Counted from the stretch's first letter, positions 22,018 through 33,010 are shown. The stretch: 64,000 bases of DNA from Anolis sagrei (GCF_037176765.1 NC_090027.1:28152349-28216348), one strand, 5' to 3'. The notes: generated by a model not told the origin, from the letters alone. Translations and numbers: made by a program.

Positions 22018-22024
22018 ATTGAAG

Positions 22025-22029
<5 letters not shown>

Positions 22030-22070
<41 letters not shown>
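22030..22070. repeat. (CT)n microsatellite
   Basis: A CT run of about 40 bp near 22,035-22,070 ends in CTGTCTGTCTA. Confidence 0.9.
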
Positions 22071-22075
<5 letters not shown>

Positions 22076-22111
22076 GTCTACGTTTGTAAAAACTAATCAA
22101 TCACAGTTGCA

Positions 22112-22935
22112 GTTACAATACAATACAATACAATACAATAAGCCTTTATTGACATATACATAGCAAAGAGGTATAAAATACAGTGCAAATAATAGAACAA
22201 GGAACTTCACATTTGCTACACATTCAGTTTACAGACTTCATTCAGGAATCTTGCCACTGAAAGGCAGCAGCTAAAATCTTGACCATTGAGTCTTCCTGTA
22301 TGGAGCAGAGATGGCATGATGTTAAATCTAGCCAGCATGTAGGCTCTTCTGTAAGAGGAGTTAGTGAGCTCTGCAATATAAAAGGCTGGGTTTCCCAGTA
22401 TGAATGGAATTGCCATGTTAATAGGTGAACAGGATTTATTGGCCAAGCTCAACAATTGGTTATAGTCCCTTTCTAGCAGCCTCCTTTTAATAAGGGTAAA
22501 GATCTCGGTGAAAGTTAGCAAGTTCAGGAAATCGCTATCATAGCCCAATTCCCCGATCTTTGCTAGAACTGTTGAGCACCATTTTGAGTGGTGGAGTTCC
22601 CTCAAGGTGAATTGGGTCAGATAGTTGCTGAGCCTTTGGTAGTGGATAGATAACCAAAATTTAATGATGTTTAACCAGATCGTGGCCTCTATAGAATATT
22701 GACCAGATTCTAGATATAGAACTGCATACGGGACACAGTTTGGGACACCAAATAATTTGTGGAGGAATTTCAAGTGGAAAGATCTGATGGCACTGTTATC
22801 AGGGGTTAACCAAATGGGTGCTCCATAGAGTAGTTGTGACATCGCCTTTGCTTGGAAGACTTGCAGAGCTAGGGGAATATATTGGTTGCACCTGGAGTGG
22901 AGAAACCTCCTGGTAGCACTGCCGCTTTATTGGGC
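22112..22935 (-). mobile_element. LINE fragment with 208-residue open C-terminal frame
   Basis: The minus strand at 22,216-22,842 is open for 208 residues, starting QLLYGAPIWLTPDN and including LHKLFGVPNCVPYAVLYLES and SYRRAYMLARFNIMPSLLHT. The 3' end at the low side has a (CAATA)n run, a typical LINE tail in reverse. The protein looks like the region after the reverse transcriptase of a non-LTR element. I cannot name the clade. It is not a host gene. Confidence 0.75.
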
Positions 22936-23759
22936 ACGTACAGTTGCAGTTGTAAAAGAAAGGGTGAATTTTGGATAGGTCTCAAGCTGAAAAGAAATTC
23001 TTAAAAAATTGTGCCGTTTTCAAATGTCCTCTCAGTAGGAACAAAATTGTTAAAATGACTCATTGCAGCAAACAACTGCATCCCCAATGATGAGGTGACT
23101 TCTCAAGAAAGCAAAGCTGCACCTTGAGAAGTCAGGAGGGAGAAAGCATGGCATGACATTGTTTGAGATATCCTCGTTGTGTTTCCTGTAATACGTAGTT
23201 TTTGCCTTGGAGGAGGATGCTCTGCTGCTGTGCCTTTAACCTCAGCCATCTGCCCTAGAAGAAATGCACACACACACACATTTACACACACAGCCAATGT
23301 TCAGAGGATTAAAGCCACTTTTTGCAGGTGCTGCCTTTGTGTGCCGAGCAGACACCCACTTGAGCTGCCTTGCGCTCTCTCCATGGCTGCCTCCAGAGAA
23401 AACACTCTCGTAAGGTAGCAACAAAGCCCATCATGCTCCTGCCTGTCTGCAACTGAATGCTTATTTCTTGAAAAAATAATAATAATTCAAACGATGGATC
23501 GAACAAAGCAAACACATGTGCGCAGAGACTCTGTCAACAAAGAGCAAATGTAGGCCTGCAAGTCTCACCCAAGTGCTCATCTCTGGACTTGGACAGGTGC
23601 TATGGCTTACATACAGGAAGGAAAGCAGAGGGAGAGAAAGGGAGGAAGAGTGCAAGCTGTGAAATTGACTTGCTTGCACTTTTTTTATTGCAGCTCTTAT
23701 CATGCAAAAGTTTTGTAGTTCTTCAGCAAAAGTGGTTCCTGTTAAGTATTTTTGGATGT
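22936..23759. other. FLI1 intron, no recognised feature
   Basis: Only a short (CA)n run near 23,268-23,291 is notable. Confidence 0.4.
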
Positions 23760-23870
23760 CTCAACACCGCAGCATTAATGCTGTTTGACACCACTTGCAC
23801 TGCCATGGCTCAATGTTATGGAATCATGATAGTTGTCATTTTCAAGGTCTTTGTTTTTTCTACTGCATTA
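23760..23870. mobile_element. Partial palindromic MITE (CTGTAGAATTAATGC family)
   Basis: GCATTAATGCTGTTTGACAC and GCCATGGCTCAATG followed by GGAATCATGATAGTTGT match the elements at 44,700 and 48,370. Ends are eroded. Confidence 0.55.
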
Positions 23871-23945
23871 AACTAGTTATGTAGCATTGACGTAGTGTTC
23901 AACTACATTATTTCTATTATGTAAATGCACTCTAAGAAAAACACA

Positions 23946-24376
23946 TAGAATCACAGAATCAAAGAGTTGGAAGAGACCTCATGGGCCATCCAGTCCAACC
24001 CCCTGCCAAGAAGCAGGAATATTGCATTCAAAGCACCCCTGACAGGTGGCCATCCAGCCTCTGTTTAAAAGCTTCCAAAGAAGGAGCCTCCACCACACTC
24101 CGGGGCAGAGAGTTCCACTGCTGAACGGCTCTCACAGTCAGGAAGTTCTTCCTTCTGTTCAGATGGAATCTCCTCCCTTGTAGTTTGAAGCCATTGTTCC
24201 GCGTCCTAGTCTCCAGGGAAGCAGAAAACAAGCTTGCTCCCTCCTCCCTGTGGCTTCCTCTCACATATTTATACATGGCTATCATATCTTCTCTCAGCCT
24301 TCTCTTCTTCAGGCTAAACATGCCCAGCTCCTTAAGCCACTCCTCATAGGGCTTGTTCTCCAGACCCTTGATCATT
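23946..24376 (-). mobile_element. CR1 LINE, 5'-truncated
   Basis: The minus strand encodes 115 residues of the CR1 C-terminus ([40 protein letters not shown]). The low-coordinate end is the CR1 3' terminus. It is close to the copy at 14,533. Confidence 0.95.
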
Positions 24377-24448
24377 TAAAAGCTTTCTCTAAAAGCTTTT
24401 GTAAAGTACATGCATTGTTAAATTGAATCCCCCCCTGCTTCTAACAAT

Positions 24449-24705
24449 GAGCCCTGGTAGCACAGTGGGTTAAACCCTTGTGTCGGCAGGAACTGCTGAC
24501 TGAATGGTTGGCAGTTCAAATCTAGGAAGCAGGGTGAGCTCCCATCTGTCAACTCCAGCTTCCCATGCAGGGACACGAGATAAGCCTCCCACAAGATGGT
24601 AAAATATCCGGGCATCCCCTGGGCAATGTCCTTGCAGGTGGCCAATTCTCTCACACCAGAAGCGATTTGCAGTTTCTCGAGTCACTCCTGACACAAAATA
24701 AAAAT
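24449..24705 (+). mobile_element. Sauria-type tRNA-derived SINE
   Basis: Starts GAGCCCTGGTAGCACAGTGG, box B GGCAGTTCAAATCTAGG, and ends GAGTCACTCCTGACACAAAA with an A-rich tail. Confidence 0.9.
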
Positions 24706-25376
24706 AATGGAAAATTTCCCAGATCTACTTTTTCCAGGAAACCTACAACACTACTGCTAAGAGAGCTAGGAAAAAGGTGATGCCAAGAAACCCCTTATCT
24801 TATCCTCTGAGAAACTAACAAAGAACAATACTATCTCCCTGCTCCACCCTGCCACATCCTCCCATAAACTTCATTAAATTAAATCCAGAGGATCTATAAT
24901 TAAAATAATAATAATACTTGGCTGTCACTTCTAGTAGTTATGTCTTCCAAAACTGAGAAAATGAATTCCATCTTGGCTGAAATGGTTTGGAGGAATGTGC
25001 TTTTCCTCGGTCTCTGCCAATGTATTGAATTGCATACTTTCAGTAACCAATCAATGCACCAGAGAAAATTTTGCCCACATTCTCAGGTGCATGGACCATC
25101 AATCACGGCACAGATATATACATATATTAAAACACAGAAGGAGATGTTTCTAATATACTGGGGTCACATTTCCTAGAAAACACAACAGATAGCATTAGGT
25201 GTACCTATGCTCAGGCAAAACATAAATTGACTGCATTTCCCATAATCCCCGAATGAGCACAGCTGGCAGTGCAAACTGTGAGATGATGGAAGTCCAACAA
25301 AGTACGTAACTCTTGCAAGTTCTGAAATGGGGAGCAGAACAGACTATAAATGAGGAAACAACTGTAACAGGGTGAA
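24706..25376. other. FLI1 intron, no recognised feature
   Basis: No nameable repeat or exon. Confidence 0.4.
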
Positions 25377-25650
25377 AGAATCACAAAGTTGGAAGAGACC
25401 ACAAAGGCCAGGCACTCCGGCCCAATTCTGCCATGCAGAGCACTCCTGACGCGTGACCATCCAGCCTCTGCTTATAAACCTCCAAAGATAAAGACTCCAC
25501 CACACTCCAAGCATATTCCACTGTCAAACAGTTCTTACTATTAAAAAGTTCTTAATGTTTCCGTGGAATCTGTTTTGTGCCATTTGAATTCATTGCTCCA
25601 TGTCCTCATATAAAGAACAGCAGAAAATAAGCTTTTCTCTTCCTCTATAT
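25377..25650 (-). mobile_element. Older CR1 fragment
   Basis: The order AATCACAAAGTTGGAAGAGA, GACCATCCAGCCTCTGCTTA and CTCCACCACACTCCAAG follows the CR1 3' end in reverse but with more divergence than its neighbours. Confidence 0.8.
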
Positions 25651-26583
25651 AGAATCATAGAATCATAGAGTTGGAAGAGACCTCATGGGCCATCCAGTCC
25701 AACCTCCTGCCAAGAAGCAGGAATATTGCATTGAAAGCACCCCTGACAGATGGCCATCCAGCCTCTGTTTAAGAGCTTCCAAAGAAGGAGCCTCCACCAC
25801 ACTCCAGGGCAGATAGTGAAGAAGAACTTCCTAACTGTGAGAGCCGTTCAGCAGTGGAACTCTCTGCCCCAGAGTGTGGTGGAGGCTCCTTCTTTGGAAG
25901 CTTTTAAACAGAGGCTGGATGGCCATCTGTCTGGGGTGATTTGAATGCAATATCCCTGCTTCTTGGCAGGGGGTTGGACTGGATGGCCCATGAGGTCTCT
26001 TCCAACTCTTTGATTCTATGATTCTATGATTCTGAATGGCTCTCACAGTCAGGAAGTTATTTCTCATGTTCAGATGGAATCTCCTTTATTGTAGTTTGAA
26101 GCCATTGTTCCTTGTCCTAATCTCCATGGAAGCAGTAAACAAGCTTGCTCCCTCCTCCCTATGACTTGCTCTCACATATTTATACATGTATATCATATCT
26201 CCTCTCAGCCTTCTCTTCTTCAGGCTAAACGTGTCCAGCTCCTTGAGCCGCTCCTCATAGGGCTTGTTCTCCAGACCCTTGATCATTTTAGTCACCCTTC
26301 TCTGGACACATTCCAGCTTGTCAATATCTCTCTTCAATTGTGGTGCCCAGAATTGGACACAATATTCCAGGTGTGGTCTAACCAAGGCAGAATAGAGGGG
26401 TAGCATGACTTCCCTAGATCTAGACACTATGCTCCTATTGATGCAGGCCAAAATCCCATTGGCTTTGTTTGCCACCACATCACATTGTTGGCTCATGTTT
26501 AACTTGCTGTCCATGAGGACTTCAAGATCTTTTTCACACGTACTGCTCTCAAGCCAGGCGTCCCCCATTCTGTCTCTTTGCAT
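25651..26583 (-). mobile_element. CR1 LINE interrupted by an opposite-strand CR1
   Basis: The minus-strand copy runs 25,651-25,816 and resumes at 26,033, where it encodes 165 residues with [20 protein letters not shown] and [20 protein letters not shown], i.e. the end of the CR1 reverse transcriptase and the C-terminus. The gap is filled by a plus-strand CR1 3' end at 25,817-26,032. Confidence 0.92.
25817..26032 (+). mobile_element. CR1 3' end nested in another CR1
   Basis: A 216-bp 5'-truncated CR1 that reads KKNFLTVRAVQQWNSLPQSV and ends in (ATTCTATG)n repeats, inserted head-on in the minus-strand CR1. Confidence 0.92.
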
Positions 26584-26745
26584 TTCGTTTCACATATCTA
26601 AGCCCAGCTATCATGTCGTCTCTCAACCTTCTCTTTCCCAAACTGAACACACCTAGCTCCCTAAGATGTACCTCATAGGGCCTGGCTTCCAGACGTGTGA
26701 ACAGTTTGGCCTTCTTTCTTTGGGGCACTTGACCCCCGGCCATAC
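26575..26745 (-). mobile_element. Divergent CR1-like LINE fragment
   Basis: The minus strand encodes KAKLFTRLEARPYEVHLREL and GVFSLGKRRLRDDMIAGLRY, which aligns with the CR1 C-terminus but differs from the other copies, so it is an older or different subfamily. Confidence 0.7.
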
Positions 26746-27519
26746 TAGTATGCACTGAACTCCAGCCTCTTCTTGGAGCAGGTCAGTGTGGTGTGTGTTC
26801 CTGGCTGGCTTTCATTAGCCATTAATCAGTATTCACCCTTTGCATCCAGCCCACTAAGCAAAGCAACATATGGCTTTGAACAGTATCACATGGAGCTGTG
26901 GGATTACTCAGGAACATGCTTAAGTTGTCCCTGGCTGCCTCCATGTCAGTCTGCCTTGTGGTTCATGTGGCAGGTTCCTCCTGGATCGAGCCCAACCTCC
27001 TCTGGACATTGGCTGAGATTTCACATTAGCAAGCATCCCAACTTTTCAAATGTACGGTATTTAGTGTCCTTGGTACAAATTGTCTTCAGCTGCCTTGGAG
27101 ACCTAAATTGTTCTAATGAGAATCATCCGGCTTTCCTGGCTGAGGGACAATTTTCTTGTAAATGAAATGAGCCTCCTCTCATCTCTAAGAAGAATGATTT
27201 GAGACTATCGGCCTATTCTGTTTTAATAGAAAGGAGTCTGGTTCAATTTTTACAGCATCTCAGTTTGGACATTAAAGACATTTTAGGAGAACAAGGAAGA
27301 GGAGAGAAATTGCAAGGGCTGTCCATGCAGGGCCAAAGGTTCAGTATTGTCCAAGTAGTATCTGAAAACACATTCCTTGCTGCATGTGCTCAACACAAAT
27401 TTCATACAAAAATGAATTGAAACAGTGTGTTTCGTGTGAGTATAACTCAGTGTGCTGCTGTACTCTGCTTCAACTCCCCAGCTTTGATCGAGCTGGATAT
27501 TCAACGTATGCTGTCCCAA
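26746..27519. other. FLI1 intron, no recognised feature
   Basis: A 130-codon open frame at 26,773-27,165 has no recognisable domain. I treat it as chance. Confidence 0.4.
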
Positions 27520-28212
27520 ACAATTTATTTATTTATTTATTTAAAACTTTTATATCCTGATCTTCTCAACCTCTGTAGAGGGACTCAGACTGGCTTACAG
27601 CAAGGATTCACTGCTAACAGTGCAATCTAAAAACATCATACAATAACGAGTTAAAATACATATAGATTAAAATTACAAATAAGCCAAATCGCCAAGATAA
27701 AATCATGTCCAACTCAGTCCGTATGTGTGGTCAATAACTTTGTTCTGTAGCCGGTTCCAACCATTACTCTGGGAATGCTTCCTTCCATAGCCAGGATTTC
27801 ACCAGCCTCCTGAAGGTCAGGAAGGACGGAGCAGATATGATCTCAATCGGGAGAGAGTTCCATAGCCGAGGGGCCACCACAGAAAAGGCCCTGTCTCTCA
27901 TTCTTCCAGACGCGATTGCAAGAGCAGGGCCCCACCAGAAGATCTTAATTGTCTTGGTGGTTTATAGGGGAGAATACATTCGGACAGGTAAACCGGGCCG
28001 GAACAATATAGGGTTTTGCAGGTTAAAACCAGCACTTTGAATTGTGTTCGGAAGCTAATTGGCAGCCAGTGGAGCTGGCGCAAAAAAGGAGTTCTGTGCT
28101 CCCTGTACCCCATTCCCGTTAGTAATCTGGCTGCCGAATGTTGGACTAATTGCAGCTTCCGGGCAGTCTTCAGAGGCAACCCCACATAGAGAGTGTTGCA
28201 GTAGTCAATACT
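27520..28212 (-). mobile_element. L2-like LINE, 5'-truncated
   Basis: The minus strand encodes LPLKTARKLQLVQHSAARLL, LHWLPISFRTQFKVLVLTCK and SGPVYLSECILPYKPPRQLR. The 3' end is the (TTTA)n run at 27,523-27,543. Confidence 0.92.
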
Positions 28213-28436
28213 GCAATGCTCTCCTCTTCTCTCCTCTTCCTTGTTCTCCTACAATGTCTGTATTTCTGACAATTCACACTATTGGCTGTAACCTTTTATT
28301 CCCACATTTGTGCACACTTATTTCAACTTCTTCTCCACTTTTTCTTTTTCTTTTTTCCCCCTTCTCTTTTAGAGTTATAGTGCTCTACTGCATCAACAAA
28401 TCAGAGAAATAGCATACTTGCACTATTGCGCAAATG

Positions 28437-28554
28437 CAGTGGTTCTCAACCTGTGGGTACCCAGATGTTTTGGCTTTCAATTCCCAGAAATCCTAACAGC
28501 TGGTAAACTGACTGGGATTTCTGGGAGTTGTAGGCCACAGTTTGGGAACCACTA
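28437..28554. mobile_element. Palindromic hAT-type MITE
   Basis: CAGTGGTTCTCAACCTGTGG start and TTTGGGAACCACTA end, with the inner palindrome shared with 4034 and 11,830. No clear target duplication remains. Confidence 0.85.
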
Positions 28555-28636
28555 CTCTGATGACAAGGACAATAAACAAGAAAGAAGCTATATTATTTAA
28601 ACCAGAGGATTACCTCAGAAAACTATATCCTTATTT

Positions 28637-28696
28637 TTAAGAATCTGTGGAAGAGACTTCCAAAAAATGGAGGCAAGAAATCTCTTTTTAAAATAC

Positions 28697-28729
<33 letters not shown>

Positions 28730-29405
28730 TTGACCAGTCATATGACCATTTCAAAATACAACACGAATAAAAGACAAGGCAAGAAGGAGAGGACAGCAGC
28801 TGACGGTCTATTTACAGTCAGAATCTTATTTCCCTGGTTCTTCTTTCAGAAAATGTGCTCTTTTCTTGATAGCTTTCAGAATAAAAAGGCTTAACTCTGA
28901 TTATGGTGGATTTTTCCTGTCCTTGCAAGATAAATGCCAGAAGATCATTTCTGTTGGGGGTCCTGCAGTTGGGTAATATTGGATGTAGATATTTTTATCG
29001 CAGTTCAGTATATGCTGGACAGTCAATTAAGAAATGTTCAATATCTTCCACTATTTTTTCTCCTCATACGCAGAATCTCTCACTTCTTGGGATGTTACAG
29101 TAACACCCGGTTTGCATCATAATACCAAGTTGTTCAAACTTAGCCTTAGTATATATTCTTAAGGGTAGCGGAAGTGGAATAGTCAGATAGTGTTCTGAAT
29201 TGATATTCCTTTTGTGGGAAGCTAAAAACCTTGTGGCAGAAGACCTATCTATGCTTGCTAGGTCCAGTTGAGCATAGATATCTTGAGTGCGTTGCATGAG
29301 CACTTGTTTTCTGCCCTTGGTCCTAGATAATTCAGAAATTGTAAGAATCTGTGGAAGAGATTTCCAAAAAATGGAGGCAAGAAATCCCTTTTTAAAATGT
29401 GTTTT
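28637..29405 (-). mobile_element. LINE C-terminal fragment with duplicated ends
   Basis: The minus strand encodes TISELSRTKGRKQVLMQRTQ, FEQLGIMMQTGCYCNIPRSE and, after it, an EDIEHFLIDCPAYTELR segment, the Cys-His end of a non-LTR retrotransposon protein. A block of about 60 bp (GAATCTGTGGAAGAGA...) is present at both 28,640-28,700 and 29,343-29,403 in direct orientation. An (AAT)n run lies at 28,699-28,727. Confidence 0.75.
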
Positions 29406-29407
29406 CT

Positions 29408-29876
29408 TTGCCACCAAAATTAAAACAAACACAATGAAACACTGACTTTCTGGCTGGGTTCCTGCTGTACCAACCAGTGGACACCTAGAGAAACAATTGA
29501 ACAAAATCTGGCTACCAGTATTAAAAAACTCTAAAATTACAACAGCAAAACAGCAGAGAGGAAACAACCAGGCACATCTTAACACCTCTCAACAAAAGAT
29601 TTTCCCAGGCTCAGCCAGGCCTTCAAATGCTAATGAAGGTGGTCAGTTGAAACATTCACACCTAGCTCCAGCAGAGAAGAGCTCTTTGCCCCACCCAGCC
29701 ATTCCACAGATATATAAACCCATTGTCCTAGTTCCAACAGACCTCACTACCTCTGAGGATGCTTGCCATAGATGCAGGCGAAACGTCAGGAGAAATGCTT
29801 CTAGAACATGGCCCTATAGCCCGAAAAAACCCACAAGAACCTAGTGATTCCAGCCATGAAAGCCTTCGACAATAAA
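29408..29876 (+). mobile_element. Dispersed repeat with intact hammerhead-like motif (Penelope-like?)
   Basis: This is the longest copy of the repeat family. It has a TATA-like GATATATAAACCC at 29,709-29,721, the 41-nt hammerhead-like motif at 29,750-29,790, and the 3' block ATTCCAGCCATGAAAGCC then TTCGACAATA. No reverse transcriptase is present. Assignment to Penelope-like elements rests on the ribozyme-like motif and on the inverted arrangement at 50.6-51.05 kb, and is inference. Confidence 0.6.
29750..29790 (+). ncRNA. Candidate type I hammerhead ribozyme motif
   Basis: The order is CCT, core CTGAGGA, one extra T, stem II GCTTGC/GCAGGC with loop CATAGAT, core GAA, then ACGTC and AGG. CCT pairs with AGG as stem I, GTC fits the cleavage triplet, and AC/GT is a minimal stem III that could pair fully only between two copies. 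All conserved core bases are present; the unpaired T between the core and stem II is the one deviation. Activity is unproven. Confidence 0.5.
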
Positions 29877-29899
29877 TTGTAGGATAGTCAGCCTCTACA

Positions 29900-30385
29900 T
29901 CAGTCATTCCCAATCTGTGGTCCATGGACCACCAGTGGTCCCCAAGAACTAAAATATATGGTAATGGCCTCACTGTTACTACATAATTGCAACAAAAGTG
30001 ACTGATCTCACAAAACCCTGTAATAGTGCCAATGCTTATTAAATATGGTTTTCTGTGGGTCAGCAGATGGTGACTACTGGATGACATATGTTCTGTATCA
30101 GAAACTAGAGCCGATGTGGTCTATCCAATGCAATTTTCTGAATCAGCACCCGAAATAACCAAACCAAATCTAAAGTTGACCAAAAACTGATTTGTAATTT
30201 TTTTGGTACTAATGTCCCTGATCAAAATAGTCCCTGTTCAAGTGGTCCCTGGGCAAAGTGATCCCTGGTCAGGTGGTCCCTGGTCAAAGTAGTTCCTGGT
30301 CAAGTGGTCGAAAAAAGGTTGGAAACCTTTTTTTGACCTTTTTTTTGTAGTGTAGTGGTTGGGAACCACCACACTACATAAATAT
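29900..30385. mobile_element. hAT-like element of the 11,973 family
   Basis: CAGTCATTCCCAATCTGTGG and GTCCATGGACCACCAGTGG form the left end; the middle (AGAGCCGATGTGGTCTATCC, AATTTTCTGAATCAGCACCC) matches 12,665-12,830. The right end carries a 16-bp tandem repeat (30,213-30,312) and a 31-nt palindrome at 30,350-30,380. I could not define a target duplication. Confidence 0.65.
30213..30312 (+). repeat. 16-bp minisatellite, about six units
   Basis: Units of the type GTCCCTGGTCAAAGTG repeat with small changes. Each looks like a copy of the GACCAGGGACCACT terminal motif of the hAT family, here in reverse. Confidence 0.85.
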
Positions 30386-31819
30386 CTTTAACTCAGATGG
30401 CTGTTGTGGGCAATTCTCCCTTCTTCTCCAATCTATTCCCCTTTTTCTGTACTCTCAGTGTGAACCGGTCTGCATCAGATCCAACCTAAAGTGTAGGACA
30501 GTTCCAGAGTTTGCCCAAACTCCAGAGCATTCCCCAACTTTCCTTAGCATAAGGCTAAAACAGTTTTTACATTATTTACCTCACATTAAAGACTAGAAGA
30601 CAATGGATAATTGAAAGGCCACAGAAGAGGTTGAGTGGCACCCAAAAAATGGCCATTTCTCAGAGCAGTGCTGCCCAAGAGAAATATCTAGAAGGCTGTG
30701 AATAAACTAGCATTACATGCCTATAACACTCGCCTCATTGCCCTCATCTTACTCATGTCCCTGACTCTACACATTAGGAGTATCCATCCCATTTTCAAGT
30801 TTCATTCTGAGAAACTGAAACCTGGAAATAAGAGCCATTGACTATTCAGTTTCAAAGGTGCCATTTTGAGACATCTGCCTTAAGGTGGAGCTGGAGAGAA
30901 GTCATGCATTTAGTTATCTATCCTCCTAGGAAGACTTTTTGCTAGTAAGAGAAGAGTTTGCCTTTGACCTTTCCATTCTTCAAACAATATTTTGTACATT
31001 TTAGCATATAGCTTTTTGTAGCTGGTTGTCCCACACCTGGTGTTTTATGTTTGCTTAGATTTTGACTTTTCTCTGGTTTTTATTATGATCCCATGGTTCG
31101 ACAAAGAGAGTTATGATTCCAGGAGAGACAGTAGCTTGCTCTTGCGGGTTTTTTTTAATGTTTTCCTTTGAAATTCCCAAGTTAGTGTTGTGTCTGCTTT
31201 CTCACTGACCCTCTTGGAGGCGGCTGTGTGTGTGTGTGTGTGTGTGTCTTTACCCCCAAAAAAGGAGGAGAAAGAGAAAAAAGAAGGAGAGAGAAAAAGA
31301 AACTCTTTGGAAACAAAGCTCCGTTGTCTCTGAGCTGTAGCAGGCAGGAAACCCTACTCACAGGGGATCACGTCAGGCCAATGTTGTCCCAACGCTAGAC
31401 TCTAGTTCCCTGAATTCAACCTGACAGCTTGTCTGGAGCACTTTCTAAGTAACCATTATCCTTCCTTCCCCCTCTAGCAAAATAAGCAGGCTCCCCCTCT
31501 TCCTTGCTCCCGCCATGCCTCTCGTGCATGGCAGGCAGTGTTATTGCACATGTGTGGGGGTTATGAGCTGGCTGGGTTACGTTTGTGCCTTTAGAAAGAT
31601 CTTAGAATGGAGTGGGCTGTTTCCTGAAACAAAAAAAGGGTGAATATGTGGTTTCTTTCTACAGAACAACGTCTCTCTCTCTCATTCCCTTTCTTGATAT
31701 AGGTTGCTTGACGTTTGTGCCCTCTTAAGCATGTGGTTATTTGCTCTGGAGTGCATTTCTGTAGGGTTTGTGTGTGCCTTCCAGTAAGCCAATTGTGTAG
31801 ATATGGAACCACCATGACT
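30386..31819. other. FLI1 intron, mostly unique sequence
   Basis: A (TG)n run at 31,227-31,248 and a purine-rich run at 31,262-31,302 are present. No exon is seen. Confidence 0.45.
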
Positions 31820-32095
31820 ACTATTACACTGGACAACACACATTTTGGTGCCTCAAATGTTAGACCAGTTATAGCACCAATTTTCCCCCATCAGCTCCAT
31901 CTTTTGAGATACAAAACATATGCCACATGCCAGTCACCATCTGCTCTCCCATAGAAAATCATCATAACTATATCTAGGAAACTAGAGCAGATATGGTCTG
32001 TCTAATGCAATTTTCCGAATCATTGCTCCAAACAATCCCAAGAATAGGCCTAAAACCCAAGAAACCCAAGAAAATTTTAGGGGGCTGTGTTATTA
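31820..32095. mobile_element. Fragment of the 11,973-type hAT family
   Basis: CTAGAGCAGATATGGTCTGT and CTAATGCAATTTTCCGAATC followed by CCCAAGAATAGGCCTAAAA match the interior of the elements at 11,973 and 29,900. Confidence 0.6.
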
Positions 32096-32106
32096 AGGGG
32101 AAAAAA

Positions 32107-32310
32107 GTAGAGGCCAGTATGGCATTGTGGTTTGAGTAATGAACTTTGATGCTAAGGACACGGGTTTGATTTCCCACATGAACATAGAAACCCATTGGGT
32201 GATCTTGGGTGAGTGACACATTCTTAGTCCCAGAAAAAAACTCATGATAGGATTGCAGTAGAGACAATCGTAAACTGAAAATGCCTTGAAGGCACACAAC
32301 AGCAACAAAG
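32107..32310 (+). mobile_element. Reptile tRNA/CORE-like SINE
   Basis: GGCATTGTGGTTTGAGTAAT head, CGGGTTTGATTTCCC box B, GAAACCCATTGGGTGATC core, CTCATGATAGGATTG and GCCTTGAAGGCACACAACAG tail. This is the most complete copy of the family here. Confidence 0.8.
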
Positions 32311-32376
32311 GATTAGGAGTTCTGGGAAGGCTTCATCTCTGGTCTGCCATGGATGGATGTGGATTTTATTTCTTAT

Positions 32377-33010
32377 CAATGCAGGTGAATATAGCACTGA
32401 ACAAAGCATGCAGAATAACCACAGGATGTCTCAAACCTACATCTGTTGATAGACTCCATAAGCTAGCTGCCATCCCCCCAACCCCAATGTGCAATGGGAA
32501 ATTGCTGCTAACTGTGAGAGAAATAATGTTGAACACCGTGACAGCCACCACTGTATGGCTCTCAGCCTCATCCCAGTAGATTCAAATCAGAGGAAAGCTT
32601 CATGAGAACCACCAATCCGCTTAATGTTCCCCCAGCAACAGCAAGAGCATCCCTAGGCAGCTAAAGCTGGAAATCCCAATTGAATCCTTCCTCCCCCCCC
32701 CCCCCCCCCCCGCCCCGAGGGTCCTCCTCCAGGGGCAAACCAAGAATGGGCAACTTGTAAATCCCTAAACAGACTCAGAAGTGGATTGAGCAGATCAAAA
32801 TACAACCTGGCAAAATGGCACTATTTAAAAGAATCCTCCACCTTATGTGACTGTGGAGCAGAACAAACAATTCCACATCAATATGCTTGCCCACAATGCC
32901 CTGCCTCATGCACAGAGGAAGAACTGTTTAAAGCTACAAACAATGCAGTCACTATTGCTAGTTTTCCATCTAAAATTATTTAGCCGCTTGTGCTCCCTCT
33001 ATTAAATTAG
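32377..33010 (+). mobile_element. LINE C-terminal fragment
   Basis: The + strand encodes VNIALNKACRITTGCLKPTS followed by VDRLHKLAAIPP, and further on TLCDCGAEQTIPHQYACPQC, the Cys-rich end of a non-LTR retrotransposon protein. A C run at 32,692-32,711 lies inside. The clade is not resolved. Confidence 0.75.

Noticed and set aside
22216-22842. 208-residue open frame as a host gene
   Set aside because: Its position just above a (CAATA)n tail and its protein character fit a LINE C-terminus; it lacks any host-gene structure.
26773-27165. 130-codon open frame on the + strand
   Set aside because: No recognisable domain, no neighbours on the same strand, and it lies inside a FLI1 intron. Its codon content looks like ordinary intron.
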